Assembly (NCBI GenBank): GCA_023392125.1
Contig: JAEVZS010000026.1
Coordinates: 81,716-145,715, forward strand
Length of the DNA: 64,000 bases
From: Bacteroidota bacterium
GTDB taxonomy: Bacteria > Bacteroidota > Bacteroidia > Cytophagales > Cytophagaceae
Reading direction: 5' to 3'
Below are positions 27,589-36,773 of the stretch, piece by piece (the first letter of the stretch is position 1; every line of letters begins with the position of its first letter). Under the pieces are notes generated by a model. That model was not told where the DNA came from and searched no databases. It was given only the letters and a program-made list of their open reading frames with translations. Position numbers and translations under genes: made by a program.

Positions 27589-28920
27589 TTACAGCCGGTT
27601 GGCCGATTTCAGTTCCAGGTATTTGTTGATTACGTGAATAGTGAGCTGTTCCGGTGAAGTAAGCATGGTTGCGATTCCATACCGGCTAAGCTCCTTCACA
27701 ATCCGTTCCTTTTCCATGAGCAGGGTTTCAACAGCTGTTTTAGTGTAAATATCATCTACACTTTCTGATCGTCTGTCAAGAAAACTTTTCAGCATTACAT
27801 CCTCAAAAAAAACGACAACCAGCAAATGACGGCTGGCCAGCCTCCGGATCAGGGCAATCTGACGACTGAGGGAGGCTGAACTCTCAAAATTTGTAAAAAG
27901 AAACAGCAGGCTCCGGTTAGGCAGATTTTTCCATAAGGAAGTAAACAGCCCTGACATATCGGATTCATGATATGCGGTCTTTTCCAGATAAAGTGTCTGA
28001 AGGATCGTATTCAGCTGATTATTGTCTGACGAGGCTTTCAGAAACGTATCCACCTTTCTGTTAAAAGTTACCAATCCGGCCCTATCGTATTTTTTCAGCG
28101 CAAGGTGTGACAGCATCAGACTGGCATTAATGGAATAATCCAGCAGAGACATTCCCTTAAAAGGTAACTCCATGGACCTCCCCTTGTCAATGATGCAATA
28201 AATCTGCCGGGCCCGTTCATCCTGATACTGATTGACCATCAGATGCTGGTTTCTTGCCGTAGCTTTCCAGTTGATCACCCGCAGATCATCACCCTCCACA
28301 TAATTTCTCACCTGGTCAAATTCCTGGCTATGACCAAGTTTTCTATACCGCCGTATACCGTTTTCCTTAAGCCTGTTTGCCTGCATCTGCAATTCATACG
28401 ATTTCAGCATTAAAAACGAAGGATATACGCTCACTTCCTGATTCTGCGCAAACTGATATCTTCTGCTCAGAAACCGAAACGGTCCGGAAGCAAAAACATT
28501 TAATGCTCCGAATGAATAGACACCTCTTTTCACCGGCCGAAGTGTATAGGACAATTGCTCCGTTGCTCCCGGTTTCATACAGGACTTTATGAAAAAATCC
28601 CTGATCTGAAACTGAAAAGGCAATTCATCGATTATCAGAATCTGCAGAGGGAAAGTATAGGACGAATGTACTGTAATCGATACATCATTGTTATCTCCGT
28701 TGGAAAAACGCTCCTGACAGGTACGAAATGCGGACACTCCCTGCTTTGTTCTGTACAGGGCAATCAGATCCAGACCAATCAGCACTATAGTCACCAGCAG
28801 CAGGGCCTTACCCGCTATCAGAAAGCCCGGTATAAGAAATGCCAGAATAAACACCAGCACATTGGCAATCAGAAAAACAGAAAGTGAACGATCTATATAA
28901 AGGCTTTTGAACAATTTCAT
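27589..28920 (-). CDS. DUF58 domain protein
   Basis: The 443-residue protein has two N-terminal membrane helices (about residues 14-50), a beta-rich middle, the DUF58 signature VRNYVEGDDLRVINWKATAR (about 203-222) and a von Willebrand-like segment with CIIDKGRSMELPF (about 238-250). DUF58 proteins are thought to be partners of MoxR ATPases at the membrane. Its ATG overlaps the moxR stop by one base. It is the last gene of a six-gene operon that starts with SpoIIM. The exact cell role is unknown. Confidence 0.9.
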   Translation of the reverse strand: MKLFKSLYIDRSLSVFLIANVLVFILAFLIPGFLIAGKALLLVTIVLIGLDLIALYRTKQGVSAFRTCQERFSNGDNNDVSITVHSSYTFPLQILIIDELPFQFQIRDFFIKSCMKPGATEQLSYTLRPVKRGVYSFGALNVFASGPFRFLSRRYQFAQNQEVSVYPSFLMLKSYELQMQANRLKENGIRRYRKLGHSQEFDQVRNYVEGDDLRVINWKATARNQHLMVNQYQDERARQIYCIIDKGRSMELPFKGMSLLDYSINASLMLSHLALKKYDRAGLVTFNRKVDTFLKASSDNNQLNTILQTLYLEKTAYHESDMSGLFTSLWKNLPNRSLLFLFTNFESSASLSRQIALIRRLASRHLLVVVFFEDVMLKSFLDRRSESVDDIYTKTAVETLLMEKERIVKELSRYGIATMLTSPEQLTIHVINKYLELKSANRL

Positions 28921-29897
28921 TATTTGGGCACTTCAATGCCTTTTACAATCTGATCTATAACCTGCCGGGCCTGCATCCCCTCCATTTCCTTTTCCGCGGA
29001 AAGCACAATTCTGTGGCTGAGAATCTCGGGCAGTACAAAACGGATATCGTCCGGCACGACAAAATCCCGTCCATTCATCAGAGCCACCGCCCTGGATGCT
29101 CTGACCACCGCCAGCGAAGCTCTCGGCGAGGCTCCCAGATACAGCGAAGCATGATTTCTGGTTGCATAGACAATCTGCGCAATATACCGGCACAGTGGTT
29201 CTTCGATCAGCACATTGCGGACCATTGCCTGGTATTCTGTGAGCTGCTCCGCAGTAAGCAAAGGTTTAACTGCATTGAGATCCACATCTCCTTTTCTGCT
29301 CTGAAAGCCGTTTATGATTGCAATTTCTTCCTCAAGATTCGGATAGCCTACATCGATCTTGAACATAAATCTGTCCAGCTGAGCCTCCGGAAGCCGGTAA
29401 GTACCCTCCTGCTCCAGCGGGTTTTGTGTTGCCATAATCATAAATGGCCTGGTGAGCGGGTACGTGATACCATCAACTGTTATCTGCCGCTCCTCCATGA
29501 CCTCAAACAAGGCTGACTGTGTTTTGGCGGGAGCTCTGTTGATCTCATCGATCAATACATAGTTTGAAAATACCGGTCCTTTCTTAAAATGAAACGAATT
29601 ATCTCCCTGCTTATAAATACTTGTGCCCAGCACATCCGAAGGCAGCATATCCGGTGTAAACTGAATCCGGCTGAATGAGATAGAAAGGGTTCTTGAAAGC
29701 AGCTTGGATATCAGGGTTTTTGCCACTCCGGGCACACCTTCCAGCAATACATGCCCTTCGGCCAGAAGTGCCGTAATCAGCATATCAATCAGCTTTTCCT
29801 GCCCGACGATAATCTGACCAACTTCTTTTTTTATCCCGGCAATGCTATCGGTAATGGCCGAAAGATCGGTTCTGGACTCGAATAAATTATTTTCCAT
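28920..29897 (-). CDS. MoxR-family AAA+ ATPase (second copy)
   Basis: The 325 residues contain Walker A GVPGVAKT (about residues 54-61), Walker B VLIDEINR, ATQNPLEQEGTYRLPEAQLDRF and the C-terminal lid with ASPRASLAVVRA. This is the typical MoxR of DUF58 operons, where it may assemble or activate the DUF58/DUF4129 envelope partners. It is about 45 percent like the first copy by eye. It lies between DUF4350 (2-bp gap) and DUF58 (1-bp overlap). Confidence 0.95.
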   Translation of the reverse strand: MENNLFESRTDLSAITDSIAGIKKEVGQIIVGQEKLIDMLITALLAEGHVLLEGVPGVAKTLISKLLSRTLSISFSRIQFTPDMLPSDVLGTSIYKQGDNSFHFKKGPVFSNYVLIDEINRAPAKTQSALFEVMEERQITVDGITYPLTRPFMIMATQNPLEQEGTYRLPEAQLDRFMFKIDVGYPNLEEEIAIINGFQSRKGDVDLNAVKPLLTAEQLTEYQAMVRNVLIEEPLCRYIAQIVYATRNHASLYLGASPRASLAVVRASRAVALMNGRDFVVPDDIRFVLPEILSHRIVLSAEKEMEGMQARQVIDQIVKGIEVPK

Positions 29898-29899
29898 CG

Positions 29900-31108
29900 T
29901 TATTGTTTTGCAGCATCATATAGTTCTTCCAGGAGCGTATTCAGGATTTCCATTGTTACAGCACCGACAATATCGTTGCTGTATATACCCCTGACAACGT
30001 GTTCCAGCCGGGACAGCAACTCTTTGTCTATACCAGTTTTCCGATGGACGGTATCCACGAAATCCCGGTCAGTAATCCTGGATGAAATATGAAAATTCTT
30101 TCGTAAATAAAATTCAACGTAATGAATCCGTTTCAGCGCAGCCTGCTTCTGATTGCCATACTCCAGGTAAAGACTTCCGATGGTCCGGGCAAAAAGCAGG
30201 CGCTCATTCACCGGTTCAGGTATCACAGGGATAATCCGCTGCTTTCGTTTGGCTCCGAAGATCATAAAAACGGCCAGTCCTGTCAATGCAATATACATAG
30301 CCCATTTCAGTGCCTGATCACTCATAATAAACCTCAGAGGAGATTCTGAAACAGCCTGTCTGTTTCTGTTTCCAGGCTTGTAATACTCATCCCAGTTCAC
30401 ATTTTCAACCGGAAGACAGGATAAGGTTTGTTCAATCAGCAAAGCTCCCTGCGATTGAAGAATATGGAAATTGGTAAACAATAACGGCGTGCTGCAAAGT
30501 AAAAACTGACCTTCGCCATATCTGATACGGATACAGGTAATATCACCGCTTTGTGTCCGGGTCAGCACTTCGGTATAAGCAGAATCAAACTCTGTAAAAC
30601 CGGCTTCAACCATTGCCTTATCGACCACAAAAACGCTTGTATCTGTATGAAGCCCGGGCACATTCATCAATAATTGAACAGAGTCCGGATTGGAATCCAT
30701 CGGAAAAAAACGCGCGATAAACTCCGTTTTTATCTGTAGAGAATCTGCCAGAGGACCGGATATCTGACCCGCGGCCACAAACACATTGCCTCCTTCCTGC
30801 ACGAAATAGAGCAACCAGTCAGCATCTGCCTCTGAAAGCGCAAATTCGCTGGTTACAAACACATAATTCTCTCCATATAAATCATTCTCCTCAATATAAA
30901 CCGCACTGGGTTGCCGCACTTTGCTCAGGACTTTCTCAGGAAAAATATCAGGCAGGAGAGAGTACAGTATCTTATTGCCATAGGGAATATGATCTTCTGA
31001 CGAAAAGCTCTGTTTCCAGTCCAGAGGTTCGGGAAGCAGCATCCTGATTACTATACCCAGAAGGATAACTCCGGCCAGCGGCAAACTATATTTCAGCTCC
31101 CTGTTCAA
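29900..31108 (-). CDS. DUF4350-type membrane protein
   Basis: The 402-residue protein has an N-terminal membrane helix (about residues 9-25), a periplasmic domain with a glutamine-amidotransferase-like Rossmann pattern (VFVTSEFALSEADADWLLYFVQEGGNVFVAAG), a second membrane helix (about 268-288), and a cytoplasmic helical tail. This arrangement is that of DUF4350 proteins beside MoxR and DUF58. Its ATG overlaps the DUF4129 stop by 4 bases. Function is unknown. Confidence 0.82.
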   Translation of the reverse strand: MNRELKYSLPLAGVILLGIVIRMLLPEPLDWKQSFSSEDHIPYGNKILYSLLPDIFPEKVLSKVRQPSAVYIEENDLYGENYVFVTSEFALSEADADWLLYFVQEGGNVFVAAGQISGPLADSLQIKTEFIARFFPMDSNPDSVQLLMNVPGLHTDTSVFVVDKAMVEAGFTEFDSAYTEVLTRTQSGDITCIRIRYGEGQFLLCSTPLLFTNFHILQSQGALLIEQTLSCLPVENVNWDEYYKPGNRNRQAVSESPLRFIMSDQALKWAMYIALTGLAVFMIFGAKRKQRIIPVIPEPVNERLLFARTIGSLYLEYGNQKQAALKRIHYVEFYLRKNFHISSRITDRDFVDTVHRKTGIDKELLSRLEHVVRGIYSNDIVGAVTMEILNTLLEELYDAAKQ

Positions 31109-31830
31109 CGCCCTGTGCTTATATATTGATCGAGTGACATGAATGTTTCTTTCGCGGATTCGTACCGTAAGCGGTCAACAGGAAAATCTCCGTACCAGAT
31201 GTATTCATACAGAAAACAGACTTTGCGAAACCATTGCCTGAGTCCGGGATCTTCCAGCTCCAGCGCATACGTTCTGTTGGTTTTCGATATTTCCCAGCTG
31301 ATAAGATTTTCCCGATCCAGCTTCTGCAGCAGGCCCAGATAATGAAAACGTACTGCAAGCCGGTAATCCTTATGCGTGACTGCTTCCTCTGCCAGCTGCT
31401 CAAAGTCGGTATGTTCCATCTGCTGCGCCTGGGCATATAGTAGTTCCGGACCAGACTTTCGTTTCCCTCTTTTCAGAAACCAGGACCTGTCTGCTTTAAG
31501 AATCCTGAACACCAGAAAAAGAACAAAAAGCAAGACCAGTGCTATGCCTGCATATTCCCACACCGAAGAAGAGACATTATCCGGAAATAAGCTCACCAGC
31601 TTTTTTATAAATTCCTGCAACCAGTTACTGTCTGGTTTTGCAGCCTCTTCGATCACATAGTCATACAGGGGATCATTGCGGAAAGCCTGCAATCTTTCAG
31701 CGTCAAATTCACGAAGATATATGCTGGTGCTGTCTGACAACGCGTAAGTTTTTAGGGTCTGCCGGCCGGTTTTATGCCTTGTAGCTTTCGTCGTTTGTAT
31801 CGGATGATCTTTCCTCCTGGTCAGCCCCAA
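31105..31830 (-). CDS. DUF4129-type membrane protein
   Basis: The 241-residue frame has a basic N-terminus that overlaps the upstream gene by 59 bp, an extracytoplasmic stretch, one membrane helix (about residues 93-110), and a C-terminal domain with AVRFHYLGLLQKLDRENLI and SWEISKTNRTYALEL that matches DUF4129 as I know it. The long overlap makes the start at 31830 uncertain, but no later ATG gives a complete domain. It belongs to the MoxR-DUF58 operon. Confidence 0.8.
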   Translation of the reverse strand: MGLTRRKDHPIQTTKATRHKTGRQTLKTYALSDSTSIYLREFDAERLQAFRNDPLYDYVIEEAAKPDSNWLQEFIKKLVSLFPDNVSSSVWEYAGIALVLLFVLFLVFRILKADRSWFLKRGKRKSGPELLYAQAQQMEHTDFEQLAEEAVTHKDYRLAVRFHYLGLLQKLDRENLISWEISKTNRTYALELEDPGLRQWFRKVCFLYEYIWYGDFPVDRLRYESAKETFMSLDQYISTGR

Positions 31831-32776
31831 ATTCTTCGATTCTGTTTTGTAAGCTGACTGCCTCCTTCTCTTCCCGGATACTTCCGTACTGCAAAGTAAT
31901 CGCGATGATATTTATTGCATAACCAAAGTAACCGATCAGCATAAATACTATTGACATGACAATCATCCAGACACTCGCTTCTTCAAAGCCAACAGGACCT
32001 TTTTCTATAAAATCACTTCCGCTAATCGCAGTAACCAGTATAAACGGGATCATGGCCACAGTCATGACCATCATCTGAATCACAAAACAGATAAAAATAA
32101 CTCCGACAATTTTCCATCGATTGCCCGAAGCGAGCTGAAAACAGCGGCTTACACTCTGCCCGAAGCGTAATTTTTCGATCAGACGGACATTAAAAATCAA
32201 TGCAAGCGGGGAAAAAACATACAATAAGCCCCCAATAAATGCGATAACTACCAAGATTGATAGTAGCACCATCACTACAGGATTCATTAGTGAAGAAAAC
32301 AACGTACTGAATCCCGTTCCGATAGCAACCGCTATCACAACCGCTATTACCATAGCAAAATAAATAGCCCCGATAAACAGAACCAGCCCGATCAATGTCT
32401 TCAGAGCAATCATGTAATTTTGCCGGATTGACTGCCATAGTTCAGCTACCGTGATACCTTCATCAGCTTCTTTCTGCATATACAGTATGACGTACTGATA
32501 GATCCCTGTCAGAAAAACTGAAGCAGAAAAAATCCCTGCAACAATGACCAGAAAATTATACAGGTAAAAAGAAGCACCTATTCCATTGATCATAGACTTC
32601 CCCATGGAATATTGCAACAGGGTAAACACCAAAAGCATGATCAAAAGGAAAGGACCTGTGGTATAGAGCATACAACGGACAAAGGACTGGAAATTTTCCC
32701 TGATAAAATCAGCCATGGTACTGATAATCTCACCAATACCTCTGACCTTGTAAAAGTTAATTTTGCCGGATTGCAT
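31772..32776 (-). CDS. Multi-spanning membrane protein of MoxR-DUF58 operon
   Basis: The 334 residues have about six membrane segments (for instance near residues 40-58, 72-98, 120-152, 164-195, 220-250 and 270-295) and a charged, acidic C-terminal tail (GADQEERSSDTNDES). I do not recognise a named family; it is similar in layout to the DUF-type membrane proteins that sit between SpoIIM and DUF4129 genes. It overlaps SpoIIM by 20 bp and DUF4129 by 59 bp, so it is a member of the same translational series. Confidence 0.75.
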   Translation of the reverse strand: MQSGKINFYKVRGIGEIISTMADFIRENFQSFVRCMLYTTGPFLLIMLLVFTLLQYSMGKSMINGIGASFYLYNFLVIVAGIFSASVFLTGIYQYVILYMQKEADEGITVAELWQSIRQNYMIALKTLIGLVLFIGAIYFAMVIAVVIAVAIGTGFSTLFSSLMNPVVMVLLSILVVIAFIGGLLYVFSPLALIFNVRLIEKLRFGQSVSRCFQLASGNRWKIVGVIFICFVIQMMVMTVAMIPFILVTAISGSDFIEKGPVGFEEASVWMIVMSIVFMLIGYFGYAINIIAITLQYGSIREEKEAVSLQNRIEEFGADQEERSSDTNDESYKA

Positions 32777-33725
32777 TTTTCTTTCTTAAGTAGAGCGGAT
32801 AAACAATAAAGTACATAAATACGAATAAAGCAGACAAAATGATAATCAGCACCCGGATGAATACCGGCCACTCGGTATGCCGTGTCACAAACCCCTCGAG
32901 AAATCCGGCGACTATGAACACCGGTACCAGTCCGATTACGAGCTTTATTCCTGTCCGGGCTGCTTTTCTGAATGACTCAGCCCGGGAGAAAGTACCGGGA
33001 AACAATAATCCGTTTCCCATAAGAATGCCTGCTGCTCCGGCAACTATAATCGCCGAAATTTCAAGTGTGCCATGTATCCAGATCGTCAGGGCAGAAGTAG
33101 CAAGCAGCCCTTTTGTGTAAAAAAAATACTGAAACGCTCCAAGCATAATACCATTCTGAAACAGCACCCAGCCTGTACCGGCTGATGTCAGTATACCTGC
33201 CACGAAGGTCAGAAACGAAACCTTAATATTGTTGATCGTAATGCCCAAAAACATCTCTGTCTGGCCAGCACTCTTATATATTGCCATCGGATCTCCTTTT
33301 TCAATATTATACAGTGTATGATCAACATAGGCAGAGCCAAGTATCAGGCGGACGTAGGTATCGTCATAGCGGGCAGACAGCGCTCCGATCATGGCTGCAA
33401 TTCCGAAGATAAGAAACGAATACAAAAGGTACTTCTGATTCAGGGCCAGCACTCCGGGCAGCTCAGTTGTCCAAAAGGTGATAAAACGGTTTTGTCTTTC
33501 TTTGCGGTTGCGGTAAATACGCTGATGTATCCCGGCCACCAGATCATTCAGATAAACTGTCGTATGGCTGTCCGGATAATAGCTGCGGGCATAGGCCAAA
33601 TCATCAGACAGCCCGATATACATGGTCGTGAGAGAATCCGGGTCTGCGCTTTCTTTTCCTTCGATAATCTTCTCAAAGTCTTTCCATTTTTCCCCGTTTG
33701 CCTTCAAAAAAGCGGCCTCTCTCAT
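32757..33725 (-). CDS. SpoIIM-like (stage II sporulation protein M) membrane protein
   Basis: The 322-residue protein has a soluble N-terminal helical domain (about 1-95) and five or six membrane helices. The conserved IWIHGTLEISAIIVAGAAG (about residues 216-234), with its His-Gly and Glu, is the SpoIIM signature. In spore formers SpoIIM helps engulfment; in Bacteroidota it is the first gene of a MoxR-DUF58 operon and must do something else. A divergent RDD gene starts 43 bp away, and SpoIIM-RDD pairing is common. Confidence 0.9.
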   Translation of the reverse strand: MREAAFLKANGEKWKDFEKIIEGKESADPDSLTTMYIGLSDDLAYARSYYPDSHTTVYLNDLVAGIHQRIYRNRKERQNRFITFWTTELPGVLALNQKYLLYSFLIFGIAAMIGALSARYDDTYVRLILGSAYVDHTLYNIEKGDPMAIYKSAGQTEMFLGITINNIKVSFLTFVAGILTSAGTGWVLFQNGIMLGAFQYFFYTKGLLATSALTIWIHGTLEISAIIVAGAAGILMGNGLLFPGTFSRAESFRKAARTGIKLVIGLVPVFIVAGFLEGFVTRHTEWPVFIRVLIIILSALFVFMYFIVYPLYLRKKNAIRQN

Positions 33726-33768
33726 TCGGTTTACCTGTTTTTTTATCTAATTTAGAAAAAAATAATTA

Positions 33769-34479
33769 ATGGCAGACGTTCATATTCACACTTCCTACAA
33801 TGTTCATATCCATTATCAGCTCGCTGGTATCGGTGAACGTATCATTGCCAATCTGATTGATCTGCTTTTCAAAGCTCTTTATTACTTTTCCGTCTTATTT
33901 GTTTTTTACTTTCTTAATCTGGAATCAGCGTATGGTCTCATTTTCCTTATGCTCCTTCCTGTTCTTATATACAGCCCTGTTTGCGAAATACTTTTACAGG
34001 GACAAACTCCCGGCATGCGCCTGCGCAACATAAAAGTGATTAGTCTGACAGAAAAAGAAGCGACGATAGGTCAATATCTTATCCGCTGGATTTTCAGGCT
34101 GATTGATATATCGGTGGCGATGGGCAGTGTTGCCCTTATTTCCATTGCTGCCAGCCCCAAAGGACAACGACTGGGCGATATGGCTGCCGGCACTACAGTT
34201 ATTAAGCTGAAAAATAAGGTTTCGCAGGAAGATGTTTCCGCTTTGTATGAGTCGGATTATAATGAAGGTGTGTATTTTCCGGAGGCGGCCCAGCTTTCAG
34301 ACCAGGAAATAGCTACAATCCGGGATGTGCTGGCAAGCAATCAGTCAGCACTGATCCATGCATTGGCGGCAAAGGTCAAAACCAGGCTTTCCGTACAGAC
34401 GAATATGGAGGCGCAACGATTTCTGTCTCTTATACTGAATGATGCGGTCCGGTCTCATACGGATCAGAATTTCCGGTAG
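33769..34479 (+). CDS. RDD-family membrane protein
   Basis: The 236-residue protein opens with an RDD domain: AGIGERIIANLIDLLFKALY (about residues 20-39; Arg26 and Asp32 are key), three or four membrane helices, the GQTPGMRLRNIKVI loop, and GQRLGDMAAGTTVI after the last helix. A soluble C-terminal helical region of about 90 residues follows. Some RDD proteins act as Na+/H+ transporters, but here the link to the SpoIIM operon, which starts 43 bp away on the other strand, suggests a shared envelope job. Its end is 3 bp from the end of thiF. Confidence 0.9.
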   Translation: MADVHIHTSYNVHIHYQLAGIGERIIANLIDLLFKALYYFSVLFVFYFLNLESAYGLIFLMLLPVLIYSPVCEILLQGQTPGMRLRNIKVISLTEKEATIGQYLIRWIFRLIDISVAMGSVALISIAASPKGQRLGDMAAGTTVIKLKNKVSQEDVSALYESDYNEGVYFPEAAQLSDQEIATIRDVLASNQSALIHALAAKVKTRLSVQTNMEAQRFLSLILNDAVRSHTDQNFR

Positions 34480-34482
34480 GAT

Positions 34483-35610
34483 TTAGTATCGTTCCATTTC
34501 CGGATCTATCTCTTCGGCCCAGGCGTCAATGCCTCCCTCAAGATTATACAGACGGGTAAATCCCTGTGAGGATAAAAACTGTATCACGGAAGCGCTTCTC
34601 ATCCCATAGTGACAATAGACAACGAGCTTCTTTTCTTTAGGCAATTGATGAACGTGTTGTGCGATCATGCGCATCGGGATATGGATGCCGCCTATGTGGC
34701 ATATCTCTCTTTCGAAGTCTTCCCGGACATCCAGCAGCTCTATATCTTCTTTGTTATCCAGTAGCTCTCTGAGCTGCTCAGGACTCAGCGCTCCGGAATC
34801 CGGCGCTTCGTGCTGCTGAAAATCCCCGGCACAAAACTGCTCATAGTCGACAAAACCTTTGATGTGGAAATTTTCCGCATTCGCTTTGAATTGTATTACA
34901 TGAAAGCTCATTGCAAGCAAATCGGCGATAAGCACTTTCCCACTCAGCACATCTCCAAGACCAAGCACGATTTTCAATACTTCATTGGCCTGCAGTGAAC
35001 CAATTACTCCCGGCAACACACCAAGCACGCCTATCTGGGAACAATTGGGAACTTCTCCGGGAACGGGCGGCTCGGGGAACAAGCACCGATAGGTTGGCCC
35101 TCTCTGACCATTGTGTTTATAATTAAAAACGCTTACCTGTCCTTCGAACCGGAAGATGGAACCAAATACCAGCACTTTATCCAGCTGTACGCAGGCATCG
35201 TTGACAAGGTAGCGGGTAGGAAAATTGTCTGACCCGTCTACAATGATGTCATAGTCTGCAAAAATAGCGAGTATATTGTCTGAGGTAAGTCGTTCGGTAA
35301 AGACATCAAATGTTACAAAAGGATTCTGCCGGGAAAGCTTCTCAGCGGCTGTATCTGCCTTATACTTTCCTACATCTTCGGAAGTATACAATACCTGCCT
35401 CTGAAGATTGCTCTCATCAATACGATCAAAATCGGCAATGGCAATGGTGCCGATTCCTGCTGCAGTCAGATAGGACAGCACGGGGCATCCCAGCCCGCCG
35501 GCTCCTACCACAAGGACACGGGCTTTTTTCAGCTTTTCCTGGCCTTCTTTGCCTATATCTGACAGGATAATGTGCCGGTTGTATCGTTTGAGCTCTTCTG
35601 TTGTCAGCAT
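34483..35610 (-). CDS. thiF: ThiF/MoeB-like adenylyltransferase with rhodanese domain
   Basis: ThiF adenylates the C-terminal Gly-Gly of ThiS so that sulfur can be attached. The 375-residue protein has an E1-like domain with VVGAGGLGCPVLSYL (about residues 35-49), DFDRIDESNLQRQVLY and VDGSDNFPTR, and a C-terminal rhodanese domain (about 270-370) with the loop CHYGMRS (Cys333). The rhodanese could supply the sulfur, so no separate sulfurtransferase is needed. MoeB activity on MoaD is also possible. It is the last gene of the thiamine operon. Confidence 0.92.
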   Translation of the reverse strand: MLTTEELKRYNRHIILSDIGKEGQEKLKKARVLVVGAGGLGCPVLSYLTAAGIGTIAIADFDRIDESNLQRQVLYTSEDVGKYKADTAAEKLSRQNPFVTFDVFTERLTSDNILAIFADYDIIVDGSDNFPTRYLVNDACVQLDKVLVFGSIFRFEGQVSVFNYKHNGQRGPTYRCLFPEPPVPGEVPNCSQIGVLGVLPGVIGSLQANEVLKIVLGLGDVLSGKVLIADLLAMSFHVIQFKANAENFHIKGFVDYEQFCAGDFQQHEAPDSGALSPEQLRELLDNKEDIELLDVREDFEREICHIGGIHIPMRMIAQHVHQLPKEKKLVVYCHYGMRSASVIQFLSSQGFTRLYNLEGGIDAWAEEIDPEMERY

Positions 35611-35645
35611 TTCAGATTTCTGTATACTATTATGCTATCTGGTAT

Positions 35646-36755
35646 TTATCCGTACACTTCATCCCAGTCTTTCCATACAGCTTCGTACCCCTGCTGCCGG
35701 ATCATTTCCGCTATTTCTGCCGGACTGCGTTCGTCGCTAATCTCGAACTGCTCAAGCGCCTGCATACCGGAAGCATAGCCGCCCGGATCTGTTTTAGAGC
35801 CTGCACTGATGGAAGTAATTCCCAGGCGAATAATATTGTTCCGGAAAACCTCACTTTCACGGGTCGAAATACTCAGCTCCACTTCCTCATTAAAAATCCG
35901 GTAAGCGCATATCAGCTGGACCAGCTCGCGGTCAGACATATCGACTTTGGGTTCCAGATTGCCTGTATAGGGTCTGAGACGCGGAAAGGATATGGAGTAT
36001 TTGGTTTTCCAGTACGTACGCTCGAGATAATGCAGATGCATGGCGCAATAGAAAGAGTCGGTCCGCCAGTCTTCCAGTCCCAGCAATACACCAAGACCCA
36101 TTTTGTATATACCTGCACGGCCAAGGCGATCCGGAGTTTCGATCCGATAGCCAAAATGGCTCTTTTTTCCCTTGGGATGATGAAATTTATAGTTTTCCTC
36201 GTGATACGTCTCCTGATATACCAGGACCGTATTCACACCAAGCCCTGCCAGCTCCTCATACTCTTCCTGATCCAGCGGCTGTACTTCCAGGCTTATATGA
36301 GAAAAATGAGGTCGTATCAGCGGGAGAACTTTGCGGAAATAATCCATTCCAACCGTCTTGTTCGCTTCTCCGGTTACAAGCAATATATGATCGTAGCCGT
36401 ACGATTTAATTACCCGGACTTCTTCAAGAATCTGCTGCTCCGTCAGCGTAACCCGACGCAGCTTATTGTCAAGGCTAAATCCGCAGTAAGTGCAAATATT
36501 CTGACATTCATTGCTCAGATACATAGGAATATACATCTGCACCGTCTTGCCAAAACGTTTTTGCGTGAGCTGATGGCTCAGCACAGCCATCTGTTCCAGA
36601 AAAGGTGCAGCAGCGGGTGAAATGAGTGCTTTAAAATCTTCCAGATCACGCTTGTTTTTGCCAAGCGCCAGCCGTACATCTTCCTCTGTTTTGGCATATA
36701 TGGATGCCTGGATCAGATTCCAGTCACTTTTTTCTATTTGATCAATAAATGCCAT
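35646..36755 (-). CDS. thiH: ThiH, 2-iminoacetate synthase (radical SAM)
   Basis: ThiH splits tyrosine to dehydroglycine for the thiazole ring of thiamine. The 369 residues carry the radical SAM cluster motif CxxxCxxC at Cys84, Cys88 and Cys91, followed by a SAM-binding LLVTGEANKTVGMDYF and a conserved RPYTGNLEP region. The use of ThiH instead of the oxygen-dependent ThiO fits an anaerobic or flexible lifestyle. It is 18 bp after thiG and 35 bp before thiF. Confidence 0.96.
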   Translation of the reverse strand: MAFIDQIEKSDWNLIQASIYAKTEEDVRLALGKNKRDLEDFKALISPAAAPFLEQMAVLSHQLTQKRFGKTVQMYIPMYLSNECQNICTYCGFSLDNKLRRVTLTEQQILEEVRVIKSYGYDHILLVTGEANKTVGMDYFRKVLPLIRPHFSHISLEVQPLDQEEYEELAGLGVNTVLVYQETYHEENYKFHHPKGKKSHFGYRIETPDRLGRAGIYKMGLGVLLGLEDWRTDSFYCAMHLHYLERTYWKTKYSISFPRLRPYTGNLEPKVDMSDRELVQLICAYRIFNEEVELSISTRESEVFRNNIIRLGITSISAGSKTDPGGYASGMQALEQFEISDERSPAEIAEMIRQQGYEAVWKDWDEVYG

Positions 36756-36773
36756 ACTCTGTATTACTATCCG

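Noticed and set aside
35601..36620. Plus-strand frame of 339 codons over thiH
   Set aside because: Antisense to ThiH with intact CxxxCxxC motif; the plus-strand product is low in recognisable structure.
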